Source: Actinomyces sp. (lineage in GTDB: Bacteria > Actinomycetota > Actinomycetes > Actinomycetales > Actinomycetaceae). From it: a stretch of 64,000 bases of DNA. The stretch's first letter is position 1; every line of letters begins with the position of its first letter. Shown here in pieces: positions 1 to 9,834 of the stretch. The stretch is from positions 124,001 through 188,000 of the forward strand of contig NZ_JARKVC010000023.1 in the NCBI RefSeq assembly GCF_029851875.1, read 5' to 3'. A program made the position numbers and the translations under genes. The notes beneath the pieces are model-generated. The model made no database searches and had not been told where the DNA came from. It saw only the letters and a list, made by a program, of their open reading frames with translations.

Positions 1-854
1 ACCGTGCCGACGGCGGAGTCCACCGAGTAGCGGCCACCCACCCAGCTCCAGAAGCCGAAGGCGTTGACCGGGTCGATACCGAAGGCCTCGACCTTGTCCA
101 GGGCCGTGGAGACGGCCACGAAGTGCCTGGCGACGGCACCCTCGGCCGGGATCCCCCTGGCCTGGAGGGCAGCGAGGAACCAGTCACGGGCCATGCGCGC
201 GTTGGTCAGGGTCTCCAGGGTCGTGAAGGTCTTGGAGGCGATGATGAACAGCGTCGTCTCCGGGTCGAGGTCCTTGACCTTCTCCGCGCAGTCGTTGGGG
301 TCGATGTTGGAGATGAAGCGGGCGGACAGTCCCTCCTGGACGTAGGGCCTCAGCGCCTCGTAGACCATGACGGGGCCCAGGTCCGAGCCGCCGATACCGA
401 TGTTGACGACCGTCTCGATGCGCTTGCCGGTCACCCCGGTCCACTCCCCCGAGCGCACCCGGCGGGCGAAGGCGTAGACCTTCTCCAGCGTCGCGTGGAC
501 GTCGGCGACGACGTCCTGGCCGTCCACGGTCAGCGAGTCGGTCGCCGGACGGCGCAGGGCGGTGTGCAGCACCGCACGGTCCTCGGTGACGTTGATGTGC
601 TCGCCGGCGTACATGGCGTCACGTCGACCGGGCACGTCCACCTGCTCCGCCAGCGCCACGAGGGCGTCACGGACCTCGTCGGTCAGGAGGTTCTTGGACA
701 GGTCGACGAACAGGTCGCCCACCTCGTAGGAGAAGCGCTCAGCGCGAGCAGGGTCCGAGGCGAACCAGCTCCGCAGGTCGGGGCTCAGCTCCTCGTGGAG
801 CTGAGTGAGAGTCGCCCAGGCGGGCGTGGTCGTGGCGTCAACAGGCTTGAGCAT
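1..854 (-). CDS. pgi: glucose-6-phosphate isomerase, 3' part cut by window edge
   Basis: Interconverts glucose 6-phosphate and fructose 6-phosphate in the cytoplasm. The first 284 codons are in the window; the gene runs off the left edge. Translating the minus strand from the ATG at 854 gives the phosphosugar isomerase signatures GIGGSDLGP and [10 protein letters not shown] in the expected order, plus an N-terminal region typical of the family ([13 protein letters not shown]...). The start is fixed by a TAGACT box ending 6 nt upstream and the lack of room for a ribosome site, so a leaderless mRNA is likely. It is a separate unit from cmk-der, which ends 60 nt upstream. Family assignment is firm; the C-terminal catalytic part lies outside the window. 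Confidence 0.95.
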   Translation of the reverse strand, partial: MLKPVDATTTPAWATLTQLHEELSPDLRSWFASDPARAERFSYEVGDLFVDLSKNLLTDEVRDALVALAEQVDVPGRRDAMYAGEHINVTEDRAVLHTALRRPATDSLTVDGQDVVADVHATLEKVYAFARRVRSGEWTGVTGKRIETVVNIGIGGSDLGPVMVYEALRPYVQEGLSARFISNIDPNDCAEKVKDLDPETTLFIIASKTFTTLETLTNARMARDWFLAALQARGIPAEGAVARHFVAVSTALDKVEAFGIDPVNAFGFWSWVGGRYSVDSAVGT

Positions 855-860
855 GGCCCC

Positions 861-866
861 AGTCTA
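861..866 (-). promoter_or_regulatory. -10 box of pgi
   Basis: TAGACT on the minus strand, separated from the pgi ATG by 6 nt. No clear -35 was identified. Confidence 0.5.
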
Positions 867-914
867 GAGCCCGACGGCGTCTGCCTCACCTCTGCCCCGT
901 GGCCGACCTGCCTC

Positions 915-3098
915 TCAGCGCTCGCGCCTGCGACGCTCACGCACCCGGACACCGATCTGGACCGGCGAGCCGACGAAGCCAAACTCCTCACGCAGACGTC
1001 GCTCGATGAAACGGCGGTAGCCAGCGTCGAGGAAGCCGGTGGTGAAGATGACGATGCGCGGCGGCGCGGTCTGCACCTGGGTGGCAAAGAGGATGCGAGG
1101 CTGCTTGCCCCCGCGCAGCGGGTGGGGTGTGGCCGCCTGGAGCTCACCGAGGAAGGCGTTGAGGCGGCCGGTGGGGACGCGGGTGGTCCAGCCCTCTAGC
1201 GCCGCGTCCAGGGCGCGCACGAGCCGGTTGGTGTGCCAGCCGGTGCGGGCGGCGAGGTTGATGTGGGGGGCCCAGGCCACGTGGGCCAGGTCGTGCTCGG
1301 TCTCCCAGGTGAGCATCCTCTGGCGCTCCTCGTCCACCAGGTCCCACTTGTTGTTGACCAGCACCAGAGCGCGTCCGGCGTCCACCACCTGCTGGATGAC
1401 GCGTACGTCCTGCTCGCTGACAGGCTCCGAGGCGTCCAGGAGCACGACGGCGACCTCGGCCTTCTCGATGGCGCCCTGGGTGCGCAGCACGGCGTAGTAG
1501 TCCGCGCCCCGCGACTGCTTGACACGGCGGCGGATGCCAGCGGTGTCAATGAACAGCCACTGGCGCCCGTCGAGCTCGATGATCTCGTCCACAGGGTCAC
1601 GGGTGGTGCCGGCCAGCTCGTTGACGACCACGCGCTGGGAGCCGGCGATGGAGTTGAGCAGGCTCGACTTGCCGACGTTGGGGCGGCCCACCAGAGCCAC
1701 TCGGTTCAGGCTGCCCTGCTCCGGTGAGGGGCCGGCGACCGCCGAGACCTCAGGCAGGATCGCCATGGCGGCATCGAGCACCTCACCCGAGCCGCGCCCG
1801 TGGAGAGCAGAGACCGGGTAGGGCTCACCGAGCCCTAGGTTCCACAGCGCGGCGGCGTCACCCTCCTGGGCCGCCGAGTCGACCTTGTTGGCGGCCAGCA
1901 GGACCGGCTTGCCCGAGCGACGCAGCATCTTGACCACGCTGGCGTCGGTCGCCGTGATGCCGACCTGCGCGTCGACGACGAGGATGACGGCGTCGGCCAG
2001 CTCGACGGCGACCTCGGCCTGCGCGGCCACGGCCTGGTCGAGTCCCTTGACGTCGAGCTCCCAGCCGCCGGTGTCCACGATCGTGAAACGGCGTCCGGCC
2101 CACTCAGCCGGGTAGGACACGCGGTCACGCGTGACGCCTGGGGTGTCCTGGACGACGGCGACGCGTCGGCCCAGGACGCGGTTGACCAGCGTGGACTTGC
2201 CGACGTTGGGCCGGCCCACGACGGCGAGCACCGGTAGGCCGGCCTCAAGCCCGCCGTCGGCCTCAAGCCCGCCGTCGGCCTCGGGCACCTCCTCGGTGCC
2301 GAGCAGCGCCCGGTCCTCCTCGTCGAGCTCGTAGTCCTCCAGCCCGGCACGCAGCGCCGCGGCGTGCAGGTCCTCCTCAGCGTCCCTGGCCGCAGCCTCG
2401 TCCAGGGCCTGCTCGATGAGGTCGACGACGTGCTCGACGCTCTCCTCCAGCGTCATCTCGCTGGTGTCCACCAGGGTGACGCCTTCAGGCGCCGTGAGGA
2501 ACTGGGAGACGGTGGCGTCGTCGCGGTCACGGCGCACCACCTGGTCGCGCAGGGCCGCGGCGTCCACCGCCTTGCCGGCTGCCTCCAGCTCTGCGGCCCG
2601 ACGCGCCAGCCGCGCCTGCTCGCTGGCGGTTACCAGCAGCCGGACCTGTGCCTGCGGGGCGATGACGGTGGTGACGTCACGGCCCTCGGCCACGATCCCG
2701 GCTCCCTGGGAGAAGGAGGAGGCGTCGCCGAGGGACTCGGCGTGGATGATCTCGCGCTGGAGACGGGCCAGCTCGGCACGTACGGACAGGTTGGTCGCCA
2801 CGGTGGAGACCACCTGGGAGACGTGGGGGTCGCGAATGGCCTGGCTGATGTCGACGCCGTCGCACACGACGGCGGGGGCCTGCGGGTCCAGGCCCATGTC
2901 CAGGGGCATGGTCTCCACGGCGGCCGTGACGGCCTGGGGGTCAGCCAGGTCCACGCCGATGCGCTCGCACCACCAGGCCGCGGCCCGGTACATGGCGCCG
3001 GTGTCGAGGTACGCCAGCCCCAGCCGGGCGGCCACGCGCTTGGAGACGGTCGACTTCCCCGAGCCGCTCGGCCCGTCGATAGCGACGACGATTCCCAT
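915..3098 (-). CDS. cmk-der: bifunctional cytidylate kinase / GTPase Der
   Basis: A 727-residue fusion. The N-terminal domain (about residues 1-230) is CMP kinase, with Walker A GPSGSGKS near residue 10 and the family motif [10 protein letters not shown]; it phosphorylates CMP/dCMP. After an acidic linker (about 240-285) comes Der/EngA, a ribosome-assembly GTPase with two G domains: GRPNVGKS near 295 and again near 471, each with DTxG and NKxD motifs, then a basic KH-like tail. An in-frame GTG lies 30 nt further upstream, but the ATG at 3098 is preceded at good spacing by AAGGAGG, so it is chosen. The gene follows tyrA by 83 nt. The linker carries an 18-bp tandem repeat. This fusion is known in actinobacteria. 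Confidence 0.95.
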   Translation of the reverse strand: MGIVVAIDGPSGSGKSTVSKRVAARLGLAYLDTGAMYRAAAWWCERIGVDLADPQAVTAAVETMPLDMGLDPQAPAVVCDGVDISQAIRDPHVSQVVSTVATNLSVRAELARLQREIIHAESLGDASSFSQGAGIVAEGRDVTTVIAPQAQVRLLVTASEQARLARRAAELEAAGKAVDAAALRDQVVRRDRDDATVSQFLTAPEGVTLVDTSEMTLEESVEHVVDLIEQALDEAAARDAEEDLHAAALRAGLEDYELDEEDRALLGTEEVPEADGGLEADGGLEAGLPVLAVVGRPNVGKSTLVNRVLGRRVAVVQDTPGVTRDRVSYPAEWAGRRFTIVDTGGWELDVKGLDQAVAAQAEVAVELADAVILVVDAQVGITATDASVVKMLRRSGKPVLLAANKVDSAAQEGDAAALWNLGLGEPYPVSALHGRGSGEVLDAAMAILPEVSAVAGPSPEQGSLNRVALVGRPNVGKSSLLNSIAGSQRVVVNELAGTTRDPVDEIIELDGRQWLFIDTAGIRRRVKQSRGADYYAVLRTQGAIEKAEVAVVLLDASEPVSEQDVRVIQQVVDAGRALVLVNNKWDLVDEERQRMLTWETEHDLAHVAWAPHINLAARTGWHTNRLVRALDAALEGWTTRVPTGRLNAFLGELQAATPHPLRGGKQPRILFATQVQTAPPRIVIFTTGFLDAGYRRFIERRLREEFGFVGSPVQIGVRVRERRRRER
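2241..2276 (-). repeat. 18-bp tandem repeat in cmk-der linker
   Basis: Two perfect copies of an 18-bp unit (beginning GGCCTCAAGC on the plus strand), followed by a partial third copy. They encode a repeated Gly-Leu-Glu-Ala-Asp-Gly hexapeptide in the linker between the kinase and GTPase parts. The unit length keeps frame, so copy number could vary without harm. Confidence 0.85.
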
Positions 3099-3181
3099 CC
3101 CTGCCTCCTTCGTCCCGCCCGGCGCCACGGGCCCGGGCGGTTGCGGTCATGGTCTGGGGCAAGACTGCCATGAAGGCGTCC

Positions 3182-4360
3182 CTAGAGCCGAACGACCCGC
3201 CAGCCGCCCTCCTCCAGGGCCTCCTCCAGCCGCTGCGCCGCCGAGGGCGCCACGGAGAGCATGGCGATACCGGCAGACTGCCCGGCCGAGTGCTCCATGG
3301 CGAAGTCCTCGATGTTGACCCCGGCCTGGCCGACGTCGGAGAAGAGCCTGCCCAGTGACCCGGCGGTGTCGGGAACCAGGACCTGGACCTCGGCGTAGCG
3401 CCGGGGCGCCCCGCCGTGCTTGCCAGGAATCCGCGCCTGGCCGGTGTTCCCCCGCCCCATGACGTCGGTGATGGCGCCCACGGCGCCGGGCGCGATGGTC
3501 TGGGCCCGCCCGGCTGCGGTGTAGTCGGGCGAGGCCGGGTCCACGACAGCCGGCCCGATCCCGCGCACGAGCGTGTCCAGGTCCTCGCGAAGCGCCCTCA
3601 GCAGCCTCACGACGGGGCCGGCGTTGCCCACGAGGATGGCGGACCACAGCCGGGGGTCGGAGGCGGCGATGCGCGTGGTGTCGCGCAGTCCCTGTCCGGC
3701 CAGGGCCAGGGCCGACTCAGGCAGGTCCTCCAGACGGGCCGCCAGCAGCGAGGAGACGAGCTGAGGAACGTGGCTGACCGCGGCCACGGCCTCGTCGTGC
3801 TCGGCCGCCTCCATGCGCAGCGGGGTCGCACCGACGTCGACGGCGAGGTTGCGCACGACGAGCTCGGCCTGCGGGTGCGCGCCGTCGGCCACGATGACCC
3901 AGGGGCGCCCGACGAAGAGGTCCGAGTCCGCCGCGCCCGCCCCCGAGCGCTCGCGCCCGGCCATGGGGTGGCTGCCGACGTAACGCCGGCCCCGGGCCCC
4001 GGCGTGCGCGCGGACCTCAGCCACCACGCGCTGCTTGACGCTGGCGACGTCGGTGACCACGGCCTCGGGGAAGGCGGACAGCTGCGCGAGCACGACGCTG
4101 GCCGCGACGTCGGGCGGAGTGGCCACGACCACGAGCCGGGGCGCCTCGTCCCCCTCCTGGCGCACGTGGCCGGCTCCCATGTCCCTGGCGAGGGCGAGCG
4201 AGGTCGGGCTCGTGTCAGACAGCTGGACCTCGACCCCGGAGGCGGACAGCGCCAGGGCCAGTGAGGTGCCCAGCAGCCCCGTGCCCACCACGAGCACGGG
4301 ACCTTGCGTGGCCACCGTGCCGTGAGGAGAGGTCGGCGGTGGCACCGATGCGCTGCTCAC
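3182..4360 (-). CDS. tyrA: prephenate dehydrogenase with C-terminal ACT domain
   Basis: Oxidative decarboxylation of prephenate to 4-hydroxyphenylpyruvate in tyrosine synthesis. The 392-residue protein has an NAD-binding GTGLLGTSLA loop near residue 27. It also has the family motifs ASVK, VGSHPMAGRERSG and the HD/SHVPQL region. Its C-terminal stretch (about 315-392) reads as an ACT domain (RYAEVQVLVPDTAGSLGRL...), expected to sense tyrosine. Starts at GTG, overlapping the stop of the rluB-like gene by 4 nt (GTGA), so it is translationally coupled. Arogenate use cannot be excluded from sequence. Confidence 0.92.
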   Translation of the reverse strand: MSSASVPPPTSPHGTVATQGPVLVVGTGLLGTSLALALSASGVEVQLSDTSPTSLALARDMGAGHVRQEGDEAPRLVVVATPPDVAASVVLAQLSAFPEAVVTDVASVKQRVVAEVRAHAGARGRRYVGSHPMAGRERSGAGAADSDLFVGRPWVIVADGAHPQAELVVRNLAVDVGATPLRMEAAEHDEAVAAVSHVPQLVSSLLAARLEDLPESALALAGQGLRDTTRIAASDPRLWSAILVGNAGPVVRLLRALREDLDTLVRGIGPAVVDPASPDYTAAGRAQTIAPGAVGAITDVMGRGNTGQARIPGKHGGAPRRYAEVQVLVPDTAGSLGRLFSDVGQAGVNIEDFAMEHSAGQSAGIAMLSVAPSAAQRLEEALEEGGWRVVRL

Positions 4361-5334
4361 AGCCCGACCTCCTGCTGGAGGGCCGCGATCTCCTCGCCGG
4401 TCAGCCGGCGCATCTGCCCGGGCCTGAGACCACCGATTCGCAGGGGCCCCAGCCGCGTGCGGGCCAGACGCGTCACCGGGTGGCCGACGGCGTCCATCAT
4501 GCGGCGCACGATCCGGTTCCTGCCCGAGTGCAACGTGATCTCCACGATCGAGCCGGACGCTCCGGCGTCCTTGACCACGACACGGTCGGCCTGGGCCAGG
4601 CCGTCGTCCAGCTCGACGCCGCGCCTGAGCTTGCGCGGTACCCAGCCCTCCACCTGGCCTTCGACGATAGCGACGTAGGTCTTGGCGATCTCGAAGCTGG
4701 GGTGCATGAGCCGGTGGGCGAGCTCGCCGTCGTTGGACAGCAGCAGCAGGCCCTCGGTCTCGGTGTCCAGGCGGCCCACGTGGACCAGGCGGATCGCCTC
4801 GGGGTGATCGAGCTCTGCGCGGTGCTCGCTGACGTAGCTCTCGGCCAGCTCGGCCACGGTCGGACGGCCCTGCGGGTCCTCCATCGTCGTCACCACGCCG
4901 GCGGGCTTGTGGAGCAGCACCGTGATGACGTCGGGGTCGGTGAGCACCCGGGAGCCGTCGAGCCGGATCTCCTGGCAGGTGGGGTCCACGCGCACACCGG
5001 GCTCGGTGACGACGACGCCGTCCACGCTCACGCGTCCGGCCGCGATGATCTCCTCACAGGCACGGCGCGAGGCCACGCCGGCGTGCGCGAGCACCTTCTG
5101 CAGGCGCTCGCCGGTGGCGACGTGGGGGTCGTCCGCTCCCCCGCGTCCGGCACGCTCGCGCTCGGCCACCAGCCGGGCCTCCTCGTCCTCGTCAAGGGCC
5201 TCGGCGTCGAAGGCTGCCAGGAGCGTGGTGTCGGCGTCCTCGTCAAGCTCCTCGACGTCGTCGGCGTCGTAGAACTCCTCGCCGCCCAGCTCGCCCAGCG
5301 GCATCCGGTCGGTCGGGTAGGTCTCGTGGCTCAT
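4357..5334 (-). CDS. rluB: rRNA pseudouridine synthase, RluB/RsuA family
   Basis: Isomerises a uridine in rRNA to pseudouridine. Of 325 residues, the first ~75 are acidic and low in complexity. An S4 RNA-binding domain follows (RLQKVLAHAGVASRRACEEI, about 79-125). The catalytic domain then shows the motif GRLDTETEGLLLL with the nucleophilic Asp. The last region, GRNRIVRRMMDAVGHPV, is typical of RluB/RluE/RluF. It sits between scpB and tyrA with 4-nt overlaps on both sides, the usual actinobacterial scpA-scpB-rluB order. The exact rRNA target is inferred from family only. Confidence 0.92.
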   Translation of the reverse strand: MSHETYPTDRMPLGELGGEEFYDADDVEELDEDADTTLLAAFDAEALDEDEEARLVAERERAGRGGADDPHVATGERLQKVLAHAGVASRRACEEIIAAGRVSVDGVVVTEPGVRVDPTCQEIRLDGSRVLTDPDVITVLLHKPAGVVTTMEDPQGRPTVAELAESYVSEHRAELDHPEAIRLVHVGRLDTETEGLLLLSNDGELAHRLMHPSFEIAKTYVAIVEGQVEGWVPRKLRRGVELDDGLAQADRVVVKDAGASGSIVEITLHSGRNRIVRRMMDAVGHPVTRLARTRLGPLRIGGLRPGQMRRLTGEEIAALQQEVGL

Positions 5335-5951
5335 CGGTTGCTCCTCTCGGTGGCCTCGTCCTCGATCTCGGCCAGGGCGGTGGTGTCTGGAAGGTAGGGG
5401 GCCAGGGGCGCGAGCTCGTCGAGGGAGTCGATGCCCAGGTACTCCAGGAACTGGGTGGTCGTGCGGTACAGCAGCGCCCCGGAGGGCTCGGAACCGGCCT
5501 CCTCGATGAGACCGCGCGCGTGCAGCGTGCGCACGACGCCGTCGACGTTGACGCCACGGATCGCAGCCACCCGCCCGCGCGTGACGGGCTGGCGGTAGGC
5601 GATGACGGCCAGGGTCTCCAGCGCGGCCTGGGAGAGGCGGGAGGTGGCTGCGCCGATGACGAAGCGCTGGACAAGGTCGTCAAACTGCGCGGCCGAGGCC
5701 AGGCGCCAGCCCCCGGCGCCCCGGCGCAGGACGAAGCCGCGTGCGCTCTGTCCCTCCTGCTCACCGGCGTACTCCTGGGCCAGCGAGACCAGGAGCGCCT
5801 CGGCCTGCTGCTCGTCGACGCCCAGCGCCTCGGCCAGTCCCGCGGCGGTGACCGGCTCATCGGCCACGATGAGGATCGCCTCGGTGGCCGCCCGCAGCCG
5901 GTGGTGCGGCACGGCGGAGATCTCCCCCTGACGGGCGCTCGGTGCGCTCAT
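5331..5951 (-). CDS. scpB: segregation and condensation protein B
   Basis: Kleisin-associated subunit of the SMC-ScpAB condensin, which compacts and segregates the chromosome. 206 residues, normal length, with two winged-helix domains. Family motifs include AILIVADEPVTAAGLAEALG near the start and TLAVIAYRQPVTRGRVAAIRG in the second domain. ATG overlaps the scpA stop by 4 nt and its own stop overlaps the rluB-like start, so the three genes are probably one operon. Confidence 0.95.
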   Translation of the reverse strand: MSAPSARQGEISAVPHHRLRAATEAILIVADEPVTAAGLAEALGVDEQQAEALLVSLAQEYAGEQEGQSARGFVLRRGAGGWRLASAAQFDDLVQRFVIGAATSRLSQAALETLAVIAYRQPVTRGRVAAIRGVNVDGVVRTLHARGLIEEAGSEPSGALLYRTTTQFLEYLGIDSLDELAPLAPYLPDTTALAEIEDEATERSNR

Positions 5952-6808
5952 GCGAACTCCTCCTCAACGTCTGCGGACATGATGCCAGCCAAGGAGCCTG
6001 AGGCACCCACCCAGGTCACGGTGATCTCCTCCATCGCCTCGTGCTGGGTCAGGTCCACGCTCCCCTCACGGTGGAGGATGAGCAGGGCCAGGAAGCGGGC
6101 GACGACGACGGCCGTGCGGCCGGCGTCCTGGGTGAGCTCGGTGAAGGTGAGGCGGCCGTGGACCCGCAGCCGTAAGGCGATGAGGTTCATCTGCTCCCCG
6201 ACCGCCGCCGGCTCGTGCAGGTGGACGGTCTGGACGCCGGGAGAGGCCGGGCGCGAGAAGGCGGTGGCGGCGATGCGTGCCAGCTCCTGCGGGCTCAGGG
6301 AGCCCACGAGCCGGGGCAGAAGGGCTGCCAGCTGCGGCGGCAGGCCGACCACCCGTGGGTGACAGCGCGCCACCTCCTCGGCCTGGACGCGGAAGGCGGC
6401 GGCCGCCTCCTTGTAGGCGCGGTACTGCAGCAGACGGGCAAAGAGCAGGTCCCGGGCCTCCAGGAGCTCCAGGTCCTCGCTGTCAGCCTCGTCCCCCTCG
6501 CGCGGAAGCAGGCGGTGGGCCTTGAGCGCGAGCAGCGTCGAGGCGACCACGAGGAACTCACTGGCGTGCCCGAGGTCCCAGTCACTGCGCATGTACGCGA
6601 TGAACTCGTCCGTCACCTCGGCCAGCGCCAGCTCGGTGACGTCCAGGCGCTGACGGGCGATGAGCGTGAGCAGGAGGTCAAAAGGACCCTCGAACTGAGC
6701 CAGGGCGACGTTGAAGCCGGGTACCCGGGCCGGGCCGGAGGCCTCGGCCCCCGGGCTCTGCGTCCCGGCGGGGCCGGCCTCGCCCGGCCCTTGCCGCTCA
6801 GGCGACAT
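5948..6808 (-). CDS. scpA: segregation and condensation protein A
   Basis: Kleisin that bridges the SMC heads in condensin. The frame stays open far upstream, but homology begins only at FNVALAQFEGPFDLLLTLI, so the ATG at 6808 is chosen (286 residues); it overlaps the parA stop by 11 nt. The N-terminal SMC-binding part is followed by a central region (ALKAHRLLP...) and a C-terminal winged helix (RLTFTELTQDAGRTAVVVARFLALL). Downstream scpB confirms the role. A Pro/Gly-rich N-terminal tail of about 30 residues precedes the conserved domain. Confidence 0.93.
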   Translation of the reverse strand: MSPERQGPGEAGPAGTQSPGAEASGPARVPGFNVALAQFEGPFDLLLTLIARQRLDVTELALAEVTDEFIAYMRSDWDLGHASEFLVVASTLLALKAHRLLPREGDEADSEDLELLEARDLLFARLLQYRAYKEAAAAFRVQAEEVARCHPRVVGLPPQLAALLPRLVGSLSPQELARIAATAFSRPASPGVQTVHLHEPAAVGEQMNLIALRLRVHGRLTFTELTQDAGRTAVVVARFLALLILHREGSVDLTQHEAMEEITVTWVGASGSLAGIMSADVEEEFA

Positions 6809-7691
6809 CGCCGCGGGCGATGACCTCTCGTGCCAGGCGCCGGTAGGCCTGGGCCCCGGCGTGGGTGGGAGCGTAGGTCGTGATCGGCTCCGCGGCGACA
6901 GAGGCGTCGGGGAACTTGACGGTGCGCCGGATCTGGGTGTCAAAGAGCCGGTCCCCGAAGGCCTCGACCAGGCGCTCCAGCACCTCACGCGAGTGCAGGG
7001 TGCGTGGGTCGACCATCGTGGCCAGGATCCCGTCCACCTGCAGGCGCGGGTTGAGGCGGTCACGGACCCGGTCGACGGTCTCGATGAGCAGCGCCACCCC
7101 GCGCAGGGCGAAGAACTCGGTCTCCAACGGGATGATGACGCCGTGGGAAGCGGTCAGCGCGTTGATCGTGAGCAGGCCGAGGGAGGGCTGGCAGTCCACG
7201 AGGACGACGTCGTAGTCATCCAGGACGGGGCGCAGCACGCGGGCCAGCGCCTGCTCACGCGCCACCTCCCCGACCAGCTGGACCTCAGCGGCCGACAGGT
7301 CGATGTTGGCCGGGACGATGTCCAGGCCCGGGGTCGAGGTGTGGTGGATGACCGGGCGCACGTCCGGGCGGGCGGCCACGAGCAGGTCGTAGATCGTCGT
7401 GTCCAGCTCGTGGGCGTTGACTCCCAGGCCCGCGCTCGCCGCCCCCTGCGGGTCGAAGTCGACGATGAGGACCCGACGACCGTACTCGGCCAGCGCAGCG
7501 CCGAGGTTGATGGTCGTCGTCGTCTTGCCGACGCCGCCCTTCTGGTTGCACATCGAGATCACGCGGGCCGGGCCGTGCGTCGTCAGCGGTGCAGGCTGCG
7601 CAAAGGCCCCGTCCTCAGCCTGCAGGGTGTCAGGCAGGTCGATGAGCCCGGGCTGGCTGCGCTGGCCGTGTCGCTGGTCGGAGTCACTCAC
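6798..7691 (-). CDS. parA: ParA/Soj-family chromosome-partitioning ATPase
   Basis: Deviant Walker-type ATPase, with P-loop KGGVGKTTT near residue 50 and Walker B VLVDCQPSLG. About 40 divergent residues precede the P-loop. It belongs to the orphan ParA copy linked to scpAB in actinobacteria (no parB follows), so a role with condensin or segregation is inferred. The GTG at 7691 is preferred over the GTG at 7700: a TAAGGT box ends 7 nt before it, which gives a leaderless mRNA and 297 residues. The promoter lies in the 20-nt gap after xerD. Confidence 0.92.
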   Translation of the reverse strand: MSDSDQRHGQRSQPGLIDLPDTLQAEDGAFAQPAPLTTHGPARVISMCNQKGGVGKTTTTINLGAALAEYGRRVLIVDFDPQGAASAGLGVNAHELDTTIYDLLVAARPDVRPVIHHTSTPGLDIVPANIDLSAAEVQLVGEVAREQALARVLRPVLDDYDVVLVDCQPSLGLLTINALTASHGVIIPLETEFFALRGVALLIETVDRVRDRLNPRLQVDGILATMVDPRTLHSREVLERLVEAFGDRLFDTQIRRTVKFPDASVAAEPITTYAPTHAGAQAYRRLAREVIARGDVA

Positions 7692-7698
7692 GAGGCAC

Positions 7699-7704
7699 AC
7701 CTTA
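7699..7704 (-). promoter_or_regulatory. -10 box of parA
   Basis: TAAGGT on the minus strand, 7 nt before the GTG at 7691; it suggests that the parA-scpAB-rluB-tyrA genes have a promoter separate from xerD. Confidence 0.4.
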
Positions 7705-7711
7705 TCCGAGA

Positions 7712-8662
7712 TCAGCCGCGGGCACGGGGGTGGCTCGTGGCATAGACCTCACGCAGGTGCTCAACGGTGACCTTGGTGTAGATCTGGGTCGTGGTCACCG
7801 AGGCGTGACCGAGCATCTCCTGGACCACGCGTACGTCGGCGCCACCGGCGAGCAGGTGCGTGGCGAAGGAGTGGCGCAGGGTGTGTGGTGAGACGTGCTT
7901 GTCCGCTCCCAGGCCTGCGCGCGCGCTGGCCTGGCGCAGCACGCCCCAGGCTGACTGGCGCGACAGCGGGCGCCCCAGGGTGTTGACAAAGACCTCCGGT
8001 ACGCCCCGTCCCCTCGCCGCCAGGACCGGCCGACCGCGGACCAGGTAGGCGTCCAGGGCGTCCCAGGCGTACTGGCCCACCGGCACGACGCGTTCCTTGC
8101 GGCCCTTGCCGAACAGGCGGATGCAGCCCGACTCCCGGTCGAGGTCGTCGATGACCAGCCCGACCGCCTCGGAGATACGGGCCCCGGTGGCGTAGAGCAG
8201 CTCCAGCAGGGCCCGGTCCCTCAGGCTGCGTGGTGAGTCGTCGGTGCCCGCGGCCTCCAGCAGCGCCTGGACCTCCTCGACCGACAGCGCCTTCGGCAGG
8301 CGTCGACCCACCTGAGGGGGGTGTACCGCGGCCGACGGGTCGTCGTCGGCACGGCCCTCGCCGAGCAGGAACCTGTGCCAGCCGCGCACGGCGGTCACCG
8401 TGCGGGAGGCCGACGACGCAGCCAGGGCCCGGCCGCCGTCGTCACCGGTGCGGATCGCCTCCAGGAAGGCCGCTACGTCAGTCTCCGTGACGGCCGCGAG
8501 GTCCTGGACCCCCCGCGTGAGGAGGAAGCGGCAGTAGCGCGTGAGGTCACGCTCGTAGGCCGCCAGCGTGTTGGGGCTCAGCCCGCGCTCGACGCGCAGG
8601 TGGGCCAGGTACCCACGACGCGCTCGCTCGAACGCGTCCGGCCGCTCAGCCGAGCTTGACAA
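7712..8662 (-). CDS. xerD: site-specific tyrosine recombinase XerD
   Basis: Resolves chromosome dimers at dif with XerC, coupled to division. 316 residues with an N-terminal SAM-like core-binding domain (about 10-110) and a catalytic domain. The catalytic set is complete: R162 (GARISE), K186, H260 and R263 ([12 protein letters not shown]), H286 ([13 protein letters not shown]) and Y295. The neighbouring parA-scpAB block is the usual actinobacterial location of xerD, so this is the housekeeping enzyme rather than a phage integrase. The start overlaps secG by 17 nt. Confidence 0.93.
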   Translation of the reverse strand: MSSSAERPDAFERARRGYLAHLRVERGLSPNTLAAYERDLTRYCRFLLTRGVQDLAAVTETDVAAFLEAIRTGDDGGRALAASSASRTVTAVRGWHRFLLGEGRADDDPSAAVHPPQVGRRLPKALSVEEVQALLEAAGTDDSPRSLRDRALLELLYATGARISEAVGLVIDDLDRESGCIRLFGKGRKERVVPVGQYAWDALDAYLVRGRPVLAARGRGVPEVFVNTLGRPLSRQSAWGVLRQASARAGLGADKHVSPHTLRHSFATHLLAGGADVRVVQEMLGHASVTTTQIYTKVTVEHLREVYATSHPRARG

Positions 8663-8888
8663 CGAGCCCCAGGCCCACGATCGCCAGCGCCCACACGATG
8701 GCTACACCGACAGTGATGCGGTTGAGGTTGCGCTCAGCCACGCCCGAGGTGCCGGCCGAGGAGGTGATGCCGCCGCCGAACATGTCCGACAGGCCGCCTC
8801 CCTTGCCCTTGTGCATGAGGATGGTCATGATGAGGAAGAAGCTGGAGAGGACGAGGAGCACCTCGAGAGCGATCTTCAGGATGTCCAT
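8646..8888 (-). CDS. secG: protein translocase subunit SecG
   Basis: Small membrane subunit of the SecYEG channel. 80 residues with two membrane helices: about 3-25 ([21 protein letters not shown]) and 55-77. Between them is the conserved Gly-rich loop [16 protein letters not shown]. It lies after gap-pgk-tpiA, its normal place in actinobacteria, but is separated from tpiA by a strong hairpin, so it probably also has its own promoter. AAGGA lies before the ATG. Confidence 0.95.
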   Translation of the reverse strand: MDILKIALEVLLVLSSFFLIMTILMHKGKGGGLSDMFGGGITSSAGTSGVAERNLNRITVGVAIVWALAIVGLGLVVKLG

Positions 8889-8967
8889 GCGTCATTCCTT
8901 CACTGTGTGTGGGCCGTGCCGTGCGGTCGGTAACCGCGCCAGTGCCTGACCATACCTGATCAACGGG

Positions 8968-9009
8968 CCGAGGCCCTGTCACCTTCGAGGGAAGGTGACA
9001 GGGCCTCGG
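8968..9009 (-). terminator. hairpin terminator after tpiA
   Basis: Perfect 18-bp inverted repeat, arms 8968-8985 and 8992-9009, with a 6-nt loop. There is no U-tract, which is common for actinobacterial terminators. It sits 41 nt past the tpiA stop. Confidence 0.85.
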
Positions 9010-9049
9010 TCGCTCTCAGTGCGAGGTCGGCCTCGCCGCGTGAGCTGGC

Positions 9050-9829
9050 TCAGGCGTAGAAGCCCGCCATGGCGGCGAAGGAGTCGGCCTTGAGAGAGGC
9101 GCCACCGACGAGGGCGCCGTCGACGTCGGCCTGGGCCATGAGCTCCTTGATGTTGCCCGGCTTGGCCGAGCCGCCGTACAGCACCCGGGTGGCGTCAGCG
9201 GTCGCGTCACCGTAGTCCGCGCGCAGGGCCTGGCGGATAGCACCGCAGACCTCCTGGGCGTCCTCGGCGGTCGCCGTCTCGCCGGTGCCGATGGCCCAGA
9301 TGGGCTCGTAGGCGATGACGATCTTGGCGACGTCCTCGGCGCTCCAGCCCTCCAGGGCGGCGCGGATCTGGCCGAGCACGAACTCGACGTGGGTGCCGGC
9401 CTTGCGGACCTCCAGGGCCTCGCCGCAGCACAGGATCGGGGTCATGCCGGCGTCGAGCACCTTGCGAGCCTTGGCGCCCACCAGGGCGTCGGACTCGTTA
9501 TGGTACTCGCGACGCTCGGAGTGGCCCATGACGACGTAGCTGCAGCCGAGCCTGGTGAGCATGGCGGTGGAGATCTCACCGGTGTAGGCGCCGTTGTCGT
9601 GGACGGACACGTCCTGAGCGCCGTACTTGATGTCCAGGCCGTCGGCCTCAACGATGGTCTGGACCGTGCGGATGTCGGTGAAGGGAGGGATCACCAGGAC
9701 CTCGCACCTGGCGTAGTCGTGGCCAGAGTCCTTCAGCTCCATGGCCAGGCCCTGGACAAGGTGGTTGGCCTCGAGGTGGTCGAGGTTCATCTTCCAGTTG
9801 CCCGCCATCAGCGGGGTGCGGTTGCTCAT
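9050..9829 (-). CDS. tpiA: triosephosphate isomerase
   Basis: Interconverts dihydroxyacetone phosphate and glyceraldehyde 3-phosphate. 259 residues, usual length. The N-terminal GNWKMNL carries the active-site Asn and Lys, HSERREYH the catalytic His, and [11 protein letters not shown] the catalytic Glu; [10 protein letters not shown] is the phosphate-binding loop. It lies 5 nt after pgk and is followed by a strong terminator, so it ends the gap-pgk-tpiA unit. Confidence 0.98.
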   Translation of the reverse strand: MSNRTPLMAGNWKMNLDHLEANHLVQGLAMELKDSGHDYARCEVLVIPPFTDIRTVQTIVEADGLDIKYGAQDVSVHDNGAYTGEISTAMLTRLGCSYVVMGHSERREYHNESDALVGAKARKVLDAGMTPILCCGEALEVRKAGTHVEFVLGQIRAALEGWSAEDVAKIVIAYEPIWAIGTGETATAEDAQEVCGAIRQALRADYGDATADATRVLYGGSAKPGNIKELMAQADVDGALVGGASLKADSFAAMAGFYA

Positions 9830-9834
9830 GTGTG

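Noticed and set aside
123-1199. Long plus-strand frame opposite pgi and der
   Set aside because: It is the complement of two well-supported minus-strand genes; its composition (Val/Asp/Gly/Arg-rich) is typical of antisense frames in high-GC DNA. Dozens of similar long plus-strand frames in the window were left out for the same reason.
6809-7063. N-terminal extension of scpA in the parA gene
   Set aside because: The open frame runs back to 7063 but the added residues are low-complexity and lie wholly inside parA; homology begins after ATG 6808.
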